IMG/VR virus record: IMGVR_UViG_3300028837_001745
Coordinates: 1 to 34,953 of that record
Length of the DNA stretch: 34,953 nt
Reading direction: 5' to 3' (one strand)
From: a virus
Within the stretch, counting starts at the first letter, position 1; the number at the start of each line of letters is the position of its first letter. Under the pieces are notes generated by a model. It was not told where the DNA came from. It saw only the letters and a list, made by a program, of their open reading frames with translations, and searched no databases. A program made the position numbers and the translations under genes. Below, one piece after another: positions 1 to 6,911 of this stretch.

Positions 1-1
1 G

Positions 2-85
2 ACAGGTGTTGCAATAGCTATAAAGCATGATGTGTATTGCGGTGGTGAAATTAGAACTATCAATATTGATGGGAGGAATTTATGA
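2..85 (+). CDS. 3' end of an unidentified gene (partial)
   Basis: An open frame enters from the left edge and stops at 83-85, giving a C-terminal tail of 27 residues that ends INIDGRNL. Its stop codon overlaps the ATG of the next gene (ATGA overlap at 82-85), and a GGGAGG ribosome binding site lies just before that ATG. The overlap suggests translational coupling in one operon. Too little is present to assign a family. Confidence 0.55.
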   Translation, partial: TGVAIAIKHDVYCGGEIRTINIDGRNL

Positions 86-444
86 AACGATTACCTAGCC
101 ACAAAAGGCCGGAATATGGCATTAAAAAAATATTCCCTGTTTTAACGTCTTATGAATGTGAAATTTGTGGCTATGAATGTAGATTTATGCGAATGTGGGA
201 CATAATTATTGGGTTTTGGAGAGGTATTCCAGTGCATAAATTAATTTGTTATAAATGTATGCCTAATAAAGCTGATGTAATTATTTGGGCTAATAAAGCT
301 CGAAGCGATACAAAGACAAAATATGATAAATGGAAGCTAAAACCACCACAAGGTGGCAGCGGCGTTCCTAATAAACAAAAATTACCAGAACTGGAGGTAA
401 ATATCCCAATGCCGAAAGATGTTAAATCCATGAGGAAAGATTGA
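82..444 (+). CDS. Small protein with zinc-binding-type cysteine pairs
   Basis: A 120-residue protein not recognised as a named family. It has cysteine pairs typical of a treble-clef or ribbon zinc site: CEIC near residues 26-29, a further Cys near 33, and CYKC near 56-59. A hydrophobic stretch lies between them and the tail is rich in Pro and Lys. The start is set by GGGAGG upstream and the ATGA overlap with the preceding frame; its own stop overlaps the next ATG. It lies in an early-type run of small coupled genes upstream of the terminase. A DNA-binding or protein-binding accessory role is possible but not shown. Confidence 0.6.
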   Translation: MKRLPSHKRPEYGIKKIFPVLTSYECEICGYECRFMRMWDIIIGFWRGIPVHKLICYKCMPNKADVIIWANKARSDTKTKYDKWKLKPPQGGSGVPNKQKLPELEVNIPMPKDVKSMRKD

Positions 445-680
445 TGAATAGATTTTTAAGAATAATAGGCTTAGCGTTATTAAAAACTTTTTTTGATATA
501 ATTTTTATAAGTCTTGCTGTTTTTATATTAACACCACTTGCAATATCTCTTGTACCTTCTTGTTCTTTTTGGCAAATGTTTCGAATAGGGTTTGGTGTGA
601 TAGTTGGATTGCGCATTGTCTGGGTCTTATTTGAAATTGATATTGATATAAGAAAATTATTTGACAAAGAGGTAAAATAA
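444..680 (+). CDS. Small membrane protein, probably two transmembrane segments
   Basis: A 78-residue protein starting at the ATG that overlaps the previous stop (TGATG), with GAGGAAAG upstream. A TTG three bases earlier is also in frame. Two long hydrophobic stretches, about residues 5-37 and 44-64, are separated by a short loop containing a Cys, and the tail is charged. It ends in TAATG, overlapping the next gene. Small phage membrane proteins of this type include holins and superinfection-exclusion proteins. Nothing diagnostic is seen, and the gene is not next to an endolysin. Confidence 0.55.
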   Translation: MNRFLRIIGLALLKTFFDIIFISLAVFILTPLAISLVPSCSFWQMFRIGFGVIVGLRIVWVLFEIDIDIRKLFDKEVK

Positions 681-1042
681 TGGCTAAAAACGAGATAGAA
701 CAGATTGCTGAAAAAAGGGAAAAAGGGAAAGAATACCACAGGATTTATAACAAAGAATATTATCAAAAGAATAAAATTTATCATAAAGCATATCTCTATA
801 AGAATAAGGAGCATATACAAATTTGTCACAAAGAATATTATCAAGAGAATAAGGAACACATACAAGTTTGTCACAAAGAATATTATCAAGAGAATAAAGA
901 ACGAATATTAGATCGTCATAAGGAATACAGTCAAAAAAATAAAAGGCAAATAGCAGCTTATAACAGAAAATATTATCAAAAGAAATTATTACAATCTAAA
1001 AATAATGAGGAAAGCAATGAAAAAACAAGCAAAAAAACTTAA
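680..1042 (+). CDS. Repeat protein built of about 15-residue Tyr/Lys units
   Basis: A 120-residue, very basic protein. Its middle is a tandem array of units of the form CHKEYYQENKEHIQV, with at least three clear copies and degenerate copies on both sides. Such KEYYxxNKE arrays occur in many phage proteins, often as N-terminal extensions of HNH endonucleases; here no HNH domain follows. It is probably helical and nucleic-acid associated, by inference from charge and repeat pattern. The start is the TAATG overlap with the upstream gene. Confidence 0.6.
   Translation: MAKNEIEQIAEKREKGKEYHRIYNKEYYQKNKIYHKAYLYKNKEHIQICHKEYYQENKEHIQVCHKEYYQENKERILDRHKEYSQKNKRQIAAYNRKYYQKKLLQSKNNEESNEKTSKKT
824..958 (+). 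repeat. Coding tandem repeat, 45-bp unit, three main copies
   Basis: Units begin at 824, 869 and 914, each encoding a HKEYxQxNK core. Copies 1 and 2 are nearly identical at DNA level and copy 3 is more diverged; weaker copies extend to both sides. The near identity of the first two copies suggests recent slippage or unequal recombination. Confidence 0.75.
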
Positions 1043-1301
1043 AAATCCGGTTGTTGTTAATGGCGGTGAAAAAGAAATAAAGGCAAATGTAAAGGCAAAA
1101 GCAAAGGCAAAAGAAAAGGCAAAGGCAAAAACGAATAAAAAAGATCTTGAGCAAATTGCTGGTGAATTAAGGAAATGGCTTGCGGATAATTATGCCCTTA
1201 CTTTTGGAGAGGCTGGACTGGTTATTTATCATTTGCAGGATAATCTTGAAATAGAGCGTATAATACATTTTGCAAAAAGATATGCGCTTGATAAGAAATG
1301 A
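1017..1301 (+). CDS. Lys/Ala-rich N-terminus with a small helical C-terminal domain
   Basis: Starts at ATG 1017, 5 nt after AGGA, overlapping the previous gene's 3' end; an in-frame ATG at 1005 has no ribosome binding site. 94 residues. Residues about 25-45 are a low-complexity run of Lys-Ala (KAKAKAKEKAKAK) encoded by aaggca/aaagca repeats. The remaining 50 residues (LRKWLADNYALTFGEAGLVIYHLQD) look like a compact helical domain. The basic tail may bind nucleic acid. Not recognised as a named family. Confidence 0.55.
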   Translation: MKKQAKKLKNPVVVNGGEKEIKANVKAKAKAKEKAKAKTNKKDLEQIAGELRKWLADNYALTFGEAGLVIYHLQDNLEIERIIHFAKRYALDKK

Positions 1302-1404
1302 ACATAATCTATAAAAATATTAATGCCGTTTGATCTTTTGCTAAAAATATGCTAAAAATAAGCTGTTTTTATAAAAATAGAGCGATAATAGAGCGATAAC
1401 AAAA

Positions 1405-1800
1405 ATGCCTAAACCTGAAAATGTAGAACCATATCAATTCGAAAAAGGACGTACAAAGACGGGCGGCCGTAAAAAAGGCAGTGTAAATGTTTCGAAAGCA
1501 TTAGAAAGAGCTTTGAAAGTTAAGCTTACACTTCCAAATAGAGACGGCGAAGATGAAACAAAAACAGGGCTGGAATGGATGATAACAGGATTTTTAGAGC
1601 GTGGAATCTTTAAGGGTGATCCAAAAGTAATGGCTTTGATTTTTGATAGATTAGAGGGCAAGGTCAGTCAGCCATTAGAGGTAGATAGCAATGTGTCAAT
1701 TGAAAGAGAAATACCAACGGATCAATTATTTGAAGAGCTCGATAAACTTGCTGAAGCCGTTAGAAAACGAGAAATTGCAGATACTAAGCAATCAGAGTAA
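1405..1800 (+). CDS. Small terminase subunit candidate (DUF5681-like)
   Basis: A 131-residue protein whose N-terminus (FEKGRTKTGGRKKGSVNVSK) matches the DUF5681 signature of a short basic segment followed by a helical domain. DUF5681 proteins commonly sit just before the large terminase in phages and prophages and are taken as DNA-recognition small-terminase equivalents. Here the ORF overlaps the large terminase. The ribosome binding site is weak. The leader contains two direct-repeat pairs, GCTAAAAAT near 1340-1360 and AGAGCGATAA near 1380-1400. Role inferred from motif and position. Confidence 0.7.
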   Translation: MPKPENVEPYQFEKGRTKTGGRKKGSVNVSKALERALKVKLTLPNRDGEDETKTGLEWMITGFLERGIFKGDPKVMALIFDRLEGKVSQPLEVDSNVSIEREIPTDQLFEELDKLAEAVRKREIADTKQSE

Positions 1801-2949
1801 ATATAAATGGAAATTTTATGGTAGAGAAAAACAATTACCACCTCCTGGAGATTGGAAAATTTGGGTAATATTAGCTGGTCGCGGATTTGGTAAAAGTCTA
1901 GCAGCAACACAATGGGCACGGTTTAAAGTTGAATCATCGGATAAGCCAACACATGGAGCTTTTGTAGGTAGAACGCCGGCAGATGTACGCGATATTTTAA
2001 TTGAAGGTGAAAGCGGTATTTTAAATATATCGCCACCTTGGAATAAACCTATCTATAAGCATTATAAACGTCAGTTAATATGGCCAAATGGAAGCATAGC
2101 ACATACCTATTCTTTTGAAAATCCAGATCAATTACGCGGCCCCCAGCATGAATGGGCTATTGTAGACGAATTGGCATCGGCATCTGATGAGAAATCTTGG
2201 GATAATCTTATGTTTGGGATGAGGTCAGGAAAAAATCCGCAAATCATGGTTACAACTACGCCTAGACCGATTAAAATTATTAAAGATTTACTGAATCTTT
2301 TATAAAAGCCATTGAAAAAAAATATCTTAATACACGAATTGGCCGTCAAGAAATTTTTGCTGAAATTTTAGATGATGTTGAAGGTGCGTTATGGAATTTT
2401 GAGATGATTGAGAAGAATAGAGTTAAAATTGCACCTGAGTTAAAACGAATTGTAGTAGCCATTGATCCTGCTGGGACGTCAAAACAATCTAGCGATGAAA
2501 CCGGCATTATTGTGGCCGGTTTAGGAATCGATGATCACGGATATGTGTTAGCTGATCAATCAATGCGTGCTTCGCCGTCTCAGTGGGCGTCAGAGGCTAT
2601 TAGACTCTACGAACATTGGAAGGCTGATATGATTATTGCCGAATCTAATTACGGCGGTGATATGGTGGCTTTAACACTTAAAACAGCTTCTAAAGATAAG
2701 ATTATACCTTTTAAGCTTGTTACAGCATCAAGAGGTAAAGATATACGCGCTCAGCCGATTGTCTCATTAGATGAGCAAGGGAGGATTCACCATGTTGGCA
2801 TATTCGAAAAATTAGAGGATCAAATGTGCTCATGGATTCCTAATGAGCCTCATTCAAAGAGTCCAGACAGAGTTGACGCACGAGTTTGGGCTTTGACTGA
2901 GCTAATGTTGAATCAATTGGCCGTTCCGCAGTTGACTAGGCTGGGTTGA
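1691..2949 (+). pseudogene. terL: Large terminase subunit, interrupted by a frame-disrupting internal deletion
   Basis: The packaging motor: ATPase plus nuclease. The ATPase half has a strong GTA/COG5323-type start (QLPPPGDWKIWVILAGRGFGKS), Walker A GRGFGKS at residues 63-69, and Walker B AIVDE at 156-160. It reaches the conserved TTPRPIKIIKDLL and then runs out of frame at 2303-2305. The nuclease half resumes in another frame at about 2284-2293 (TESFIKAIEKKY, RQEIFAEILDDVEGALW) and continues to 2949 with VVAIDPAG, IIAESNYGGD and SPDRVDARVWAL acidic motifs. Family members have about 20 residues between those points, here absent. So the gene is broken by a deletion, unless the assembly dropped a segment. 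The exact start is uncertain. Confidence 0.85.
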
Positions 2950-2995
2950 AATATTCGCAATTTGAAAGAACTTTGATTATTTATTAAAATACTGG

Positions 2996-3024
2996 TTGAC
3001 AAGTTCGTACGTACGAACTATAAT
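2996..3024 (+). promoter_or_regulatory. Consensus sigma-70 promoter with an operator palindrome in the spacer
   Basis: TTGACA at 2996-3001, a 17-bp spacer, and TATAAT at 3019-3024: both hexamers are perfect. The spacer holds a perfect 16-bp palindrome, GTTCGTACGTACGAAC, at 3003-3018. A dimeric repressor bound there would block RNA polymerase directly. The expected start is near 3031, about 50 nt before the first gene of the accessory run. The controlling repressor is not in this window. Confidence 0.85.
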
Positions 3025-3081
3025 GTACTCGTAATATAACGATATTACAGGGTTTTAATAGAAATTTAAAAGGAGAATGAA

Positions 3082-3255
3082 ATGAGTTACAAAATTATAA
3101 AAAAATCAAATTATTATATTGGTACAATCACAAATGATAAATATATCGGATTTTTAAAAGATGATGAAACTGGCGATATTTTAGAATTTGATACAAAAGA
3201 AGAGGCGCAAAATTTAATTACCGCAAGAGAATCTGAAGTTTATATTAAATATTAG
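3082..3255 (+). CDS. Small hypothetical phage protein (57 aa)
   Basis: First gene behind the promoter at 2996, with a strong AGGAG site. The 57-residue product has a beta-rich start (YYIGTITNDKYIGFLKDD) and an acidic middle followed by FDTKEEAQNLI, a pattern common in tiny phage early proteins. No family assigned. Its start lies inside the 15-bp start module. Confidence 0.65.
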   Translation: MSYKIIKKSNYYIGTITNDKYIGFLKDDETGDILEFDTKEEAQNLITARESEVYIKY

Positions 3256-3326
3256 AAAAAAAAGAGAGACCGAGAAAAAGGCACAATGTAAGGTTACAGA
3301 AGGTTGTGGTAAGGAGGTAAGTTATT

Positions 3327-3377
3327 ATGATTTACCTGATGTTTGTTATGAAGAGGAAGAATAAATCAGGAGAATGA
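3327..3377 (+). CDS. Possible micro-ORF (16 aa) with a strong ribosome binding site
   Basis: ATG 3327 sits 9 nt after a perfect AAGGAGG (3311-3317), and its stop overlaps the next 15-bp start module. The product is short and hydrophobic/basic (MIYLMFVMKRKNKSGE). The same stretch carries an overlapping frame with scattered Cys (CKVTEGCGKEV), ending at 3364, which has no good start. It may be a leader peptide or a remnant of a lost gene. Confidence 0.25.
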   Translation: MIYLMFVMKRKNKSGE

Positions 3378-3378
3378 A

Positions 3379-3501
3379 ATGAAAAAGAAAAATTATTATG
3401 CAAAAGCTTATTACGATTGTGGAAATTGTTGGGCAGTTATTGCAGATAATAATTATGAAACTTTTTTAAGAAACTTTAATAAAATTAGGAGAATGAAATG
3501 A
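3379..3501 (+). CDS. Small Tyr-rich protein (40 aa)
   Basis: Begins in the second 15-bp start module and ends inside the third. The 40-residue product has a central CGNC motif, possibly a metal or redox pair, and an aromatic N-terminal half. Its last four codons are encoded by the start module of the next gene. No family recognised. Confidence 0.55.
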   Translation: MKKKNYYAKAYYDCGNCWAVIADNNYETFLRNFNKIRRMK

Positions 3502-3671
3502 AAACTGAAAAAATTACTTTAGATACCGTTTCTAGGCACATTAAGAAGGAGATTGCTCGGATAGATGATAGTGAATGGACAGCTAAAATGCTACTTCAAA
3601 TTAACAATAAAATTAACACTACCGAAGGACATATGTATGTCAAAAAAATGAAAACAAGGAGAATGAAATGA
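3498..3671 (+). CDS. Small helical basic protein (57 aa)
   Basis: Begins at the ATGA overlap with the previous gene and ends in the fourth start module. The composition suggests two helices with a charged surface (SRHIKKEIARIDDSEWTAKM). It is part of the coupled early run. Function unknown. Confidence 0.6.
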   Translation: MKTEKITLDTVSRHIKKEIARIDDSEWTAKMLLQINNKINTTEGHMYVKKMKTRRMK

Positions 3672-4042
3672 AAACTTTACAAGAAAAATTAGATTTTTTA
3701 GATTCTATAGGTGGTTTTAGAATCACTTTATGGGAAGATTTTGATGTGGTCGGTGATGGTTTACATTTAAATACGTTTGATTTAGATTTTCTTTCAGAAA
3801 TGAACACAGACGAACGGGAGGGTGATTCAGTAGTTATTGAATTTGATTTTGACAATGATATAGATACGTCGTCTGTGAGTAATTTATGTTCGTTGACAGA
3901 TGAGCCGATTACCTCTAAAGAAGAATTTATTAAAATAATTGACATGTTAATTACTGGAAATATTGGTTATTCAGATTATATTGAACGAGAAGCTTTGGGG
4001 TATGTTGCAATTTCTTTATGTAAATCAGAAACAATAGCGTAA
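3668..4042 (+). CDS. Acidic hypothetical protein (124 aa)
   Basis: Fourth gene using the 15-bp start module. The product is strongly acidic, particularly residues about 45-70 (DEREGDSVVIEFDFDNDID), with no Cys pairs or membrane segments. Strong acidity in a small early phage protein is compatible with DNA mimicry, as in some anti-restriction or anti-repressor proteins, but no specific similarity was seen. Coupled by ATGA to the preceding gene. Confidence 0.6.
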   Translation: MKTLQEKLDFLDSIGGFRITLWEDFDVVGDGLHLNTFDLDFLSEMNTDEREGDSVVIEFDFDNDIDTSSVSNLCSLTDEPITSKEEFIKIIDMLITGNIGYSDYIEREALGYVAISLCKSETIA

Positions 4043-4063
4043 ACATTCAAAAGAGAAATTATT

Positions 4064-4207
4064 ATGAAAATGTATCAAATAAATGGATTCTTGAGCATTG
4101 AACAACAAACAATAATTGCTGTAAAATCATTAAAAATTGGTTATGATTGTAGTTTTGAAGAATATGGTTCTACTACATTTATTACATTTACTAAAATGGA
4201 CAATTAA
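4064..4207 (+). CDS. Small hypothetical protein (47 aa)
   Basis: ATG 4064 is preceded by AAGAGAAATTATT, a weak ribosome binding site. The 47-residue product has no recognisable motif (ends FITFTKMDN). It fits the run of tightly packed small genes. Moderate support only. Confidence 0.45.
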   Translation: MKMYQINGFLSIEQQTIIAVKSLKIGYDCSFEEYGSTTFITFTKMDN

Positions 4208-4219
4208 TAGGAAAAAGTC

Positions 4220-4441
4220 ATGAAAATAACTGACGAAAAATTAGAAAAAATCCTTAAATGGATGCTTAATCGAATGTGGCATCTTGAATTAAAATGTTTT
4301 GCCAATAAACAGAATATTAGCCCGGATACCTACGAAGTAATGCGTGAAAAGTGCAAAAAGTTGCAAGAATATTATGAAGATATTGAGAGGTCTTTTTTCG
4401 GAGAAGAAGGGAAAGAAGAAAATGAAAGATCTAACAACTAA
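4220..4441 (+). CDS. Small helical hypothetical protein (73 aa)
   Basis: ATG 4220 follows GGAAAAAG. The product is helical and charged with a Glu-rich tail (GEEGKEENERSNN). The tail region overlaps the start of the next gene by about 20 nt, which carries that gene's ribosome binding site. Function unknown. Confidence 0.55.
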   Translation: MKITDEKLEKILKWMLNRMWHLELKCFANKQNISPDTYEVMREKCKKLQEYYEDIERSFFGEEGKEENERSNN

Positions 4442-4688
4442 ACAAGCGGCAATCATTCTTGAAATTTCAGCAAGCATGGTAGGCCGGCTTTATCGTCAGG
4501 GAAAGCTTAATGGTTATAAAATTAATCCAAGCTGTTTGATGGTTAAGCAAGATGCTAAATTTAGGAAAATGGAGCGATATTATGGTATTTTGAAAGAGAA
4601 AATACGAAAATCAAAAGAGGTAAAGAATCATGAATCTTATAGAGGAAGAAAAAGAAAATTGCGCCTGGAAGGTTTTAGAGTTTTATGA
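4422..4688 (+). CDS. Excisionase-type helix-turn-helix DNA-binding protein (HTH_17)
   Basis: The start ATG 4422 follows GGGAAAGAAGAA. Residues 1-35 match the MerR/excisionase-like HTH_17 pattern: MKDLTTKQAAIILEIS, then SMVGRLYRQGKLNGYKI, the helix-turn-helix with the usual Gly-Lys wing. A second segment (AKFRKMERYYGIL) resembles the C-terminus of the ORF at 9217-9405, making them paralogues. Such proteins act as excisionases or small transcription regulators; which one is not decidable here. 88 residues; the 3' end overlaps the next gene. Confidence 0.7.
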   Translation: MKDLTTKQAAIILEISASMVGRLYRQGKLNGYKINPSCLMVKQDAKFRKMERYYGILKEKIRKSKEVKNHESYRGRKRKLRLEGFRVL

Positions 4689-4851
4689 AGATCAGGAAAA
4701 TTGGTTAAGTTTTTCGGATGGAATGCCTTCTGAGGTGGAAAAGGATCATGGTAAGTTAGCTGGTTTAGCTGTAAAAGTGATAGAGGAACGAGATAAAGAT
4801 GAGATTGAGCGTCTTTCATCGCTTATCAATATAGCAATAGGTTTTTATTAA
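4630..4851 (+). CDS. Acidic hypothetical protein (73 aa)
   Basis: Preceded by the sequence AAAGAGGTAAAGAATC and ATG, a leader repeated before the ankyrin gene at 4868. 73 residues, Glu-rich, with residues 30-60 likely helical (HGKLAGLAVKVIEERDKDEI). Overlaps the tail of the preceding gene by 59 nt. No family recognised. Confidence 0.55.
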   Translation: MNLIEEEKENCAWKVLEFYEDQENWLSFSDGMPSEVEKDHGKLAGLAVKVIEERDKDEIERLSSLINIAIGFY

Positions 4852-4867
4852 AAAGAGGTAAAAAATC

Positions 4868-5185
4868 ATGAATAAAACAGAAATAAATGAAAAATTAATA
4901 GGTGTAGTCAAATTAGGATTACCTGATGAAAACATATTATCTATATTAGAAAAAGGTGCGGATATTCATTATAGAACTTTTATCGGATGGACGCCTTTGA
5001 TGTTTGCTATTTATAACGGGCATTTGGAAACTGTACAGTTTTTATTAGATAAAGGAGCAAATGTACATGATGTATATGATGACATATCACTATTGCGATT
5101 TGCTGAAATTGCATTAGATCGTGCTGAACAAATCAGAGATATAATAAGCAAAAAAATTACTATAAGAAATAAAAATCATGACTAA
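4868..5185 (+). CDS. Ankyrin-repeat protein (105 aa)
   Basis: Contains recognisable ankyrin units: a diverged first unit ending ILEKGADIHYR, then a canonical one (GWTPLMFAIYNGHLETVQFLL, with residues Gly-Trp-Thr-Pro-Leu and the final DKGANVHD), and a third degraded unit. Ankyrin repeats bind proteins. In phages they are best known from Wolbachia phage WO and other phages of host-associated bacteria, but they also occur elsewhere. Two to three units without another domain is small for an ankyrin protein. It shares the AAAGAGGTAAAAAATC leader and overlaps the next gene by 8 nt. Confidence 0.75.
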   Translation: MNKTEINEKLIGVVKLGLPDENILSILEKGADIHYRTFIGWTPLMFAIYNGHLETVQFLLDKGANVHDVYDDISLLRFAEIALDRAEQIRDIISKKITIRNKNHD

Positions 5186-5563
5186 ATGCAATGAATTTTG
5201 GAAATTTTTAGAAGATAAGATTGAAAAAAAATATCCATTAACCAAATGGCTTATAAATCCATATTCAAGACCTGGGTTTATAACTATAGATCTTACATTA
5301 AATATTAATGGAATTGGTGTCTATTCTACAACGTTTCTAGATCTCAAAAAACTGAAGATAGAAAGCAATGGAATAATGTTGCAGATTCTTTTATAACAAA
5401 ATCATTCCAAGTTTGTTTAGATGCATTTTCTAAGGATCAAGTTAAGAATATAGTTAATCGGTATGGGAAAAAACGTCTATCTGAAATACAAGATGCACAG
5501 AACATTGGCGAAGTTTCTGCAATAATTCGGCGCATTACCGGAAAAGACCGTATAGTTGATTAA
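5178..5563 (+). pseudogene. Hypothetical gene in two frames joined at an A6 run
   Basis: The upstream frame (5178-5396) encodes MTKCNEFWKFLEDKIEKKYP and beyond. The -1 frame continues from the A6 run at 5346-5351 to a stop at 5561-5563 with a plausible protein (AFSKDQVKNIVNRYGKKRLS, then ITGKDRIVD). Joined, they give about 128 residues. A -1 slip of the Lys codon AAA on A6 would connect them, so this is either a natural frameshift, a one-base lesion in a homopolymer, or a sequencing error. It lies just before the portal gene. Family unknown. Confidence 0.5.
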
Positions 5564-5590
5564 AAACCTAAATTAAGCTACACTTTCGCT

Positions 5591-6911
5591 ATGAAATTAT
5601 TTAGGCGAAAACAGCAAGTTATTGAAAAAAAGGCACAACCGCCGTGTATGGAATCAATTATACGCCAGTCATTAGTTGAATCTTTATTAACTCAAAAACA
5701 ATATGATCTAGCAGCAGATATAGCTTTACAATACTATTCGATAATAGCTCCTATTGGAATTGGAATTAGGAAGATAGCTAAAGGGGGCGGCAGTATTAAT
5801 CCGTTGATATATGACGAAAACAAAGAGCAATATACTGAGTTTGAACCATTAGAGGATTTATTAGCTAATCCGAGTATGATAGACAAATCATGGAATGAGT
5901 TTGTACAAAAATATATTACATTTTTATTAGTTACTGGTAACAATTATATGGTAGCTAATTTCATTGATTTAAATCAAGAGCCTAAAACGTTGTCGATATT
6001 GCCACCTCAAATAGTTAAACCGATCATTAATGAAGGTGATATAAGCTATTATCAAGTAACTACAGCATCTGGTGTGCCGCTTGAATATCGCAAGCAAATT
6101 ATTAATAAACGAATATTATATGTCGCAACTTTATCTAATGGGACCGATTTATTATGAAATTGAGCAATATCTAGCATCAAGCATACATAATTTATCGATT
6201 TTAAAGCGCGGTGGTACATTGACTGGGACATTTAAAACTCCTGGTTTGTTAACTCAAGAACAACGTGATAGATTGAACCAGCAAATTGCTGATCAATATT
6301 CGGGAGAATTGAATAGCGGTAAATATTTCTTGGCTGAAGGCGGTTTAGATTATCAGCCATCGCAGCAGACTAACAAAGATATGGAATTTATACAGCTTAA
6401 GGCCAAAGATGAGGAAATGGTTTATAAGGCTTTAATGATTCCGCTAGCGCTGATGACAACGGCGGTTATGACGATGTCAAATTTAGAGACCGCAAAATTA
6501 GATTTATATGATGAGGCTATATTACCATTAGTTGATCGTATTTATGCGGATCTAACAAGCTTTTTAATGCCATTTTATGATAATTCTGAGAATTTAATTA
6601 TTTCTTATGACCAAAATAAGATATCTGCATTAGAGCCAAGGCGTATGCAGACGCTGAAAGATTTAGTAGGTTTGGGTGTTTTAACTATCAATGAATTACG
6701 GGCTAAATTGAATTACGAGGCATTAGATGAAGGCGGTGATGCTATCTATGCACCGGCTACCGATATTCCTATTGCGATTGATCAAAATACTACAAATCCA
6801 CAAAAAGCTATTTCACGACAGATCTTTACTAAAGTTTTACAAAAGAATTACGGATCATTATTTGACCAGGCAGAAATTGATAAGATAGCAGATCGGGCTT
6901 ATGGCTGCTAA
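5591..6911 (+). pseudogene. Phage portal protein (HK97 family), frame-disrupted
   Basis: The portal ring at the capsid vertex. The first frame (5591-6157) has the N-terminal portal region (IADIALQYYSIIAPIGIGIR, FVQKYITFLLVTGNNYM) to RILYVATLS. The rest continues in another frame from about 6129-6140 (LMGPIYYEIEQYLASSIHNL) to 6911, including KRGGTLTGTFKTPG, IPLALM and the C-terminal LGVLTINELRAKLNYEALD typical of HK97 portals. Members usually carry a short conserved stretch between these points (YYGLSP-like), which seems missing, so a small deletion is likelier than a single-base indel. Together about 430 residues, normal for the family. Overlaps the next gene by 11 nt. Confidence 0.85.

Larger units (their letters stand above)
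3071..3671 (+). repeat. Four copies of a 15-bp start module (AGGAGAATGAAATGA)
   Basis: Identical copies at 3071-3085, 3368-3382, 3487-3501 and 3657-3671. Each supplies the ribosome binding site (AGGAG) and start codon of the next gene. In the last two copies it also supplies the previous gene's last codons and stop (read Arg-Arg-Met-Lys-stop). The genes are therefore coupled through the repeat, which also offers a recombination point for exchanging cassettes. Confidence 0.85.

Noticed and set aside
422-889. 155-residue ORF on the minus strand
   Set aside because: Overlaps three plausible plus-strand genes, lacks a good start, and its Ile/Phe-rich composition is that of AT-rich antisense DNA.
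3640-3945. 101-residue minus-strand ORF
   Set aside because: Antisense to the coupled gene at 3668 and lacking its own start signal.
5577-5585. Reverse iteron core before the portal gene
   Set aside because: A single 9-bp match in AT-rich DNA is weak; mentioned only with the iteron finding.
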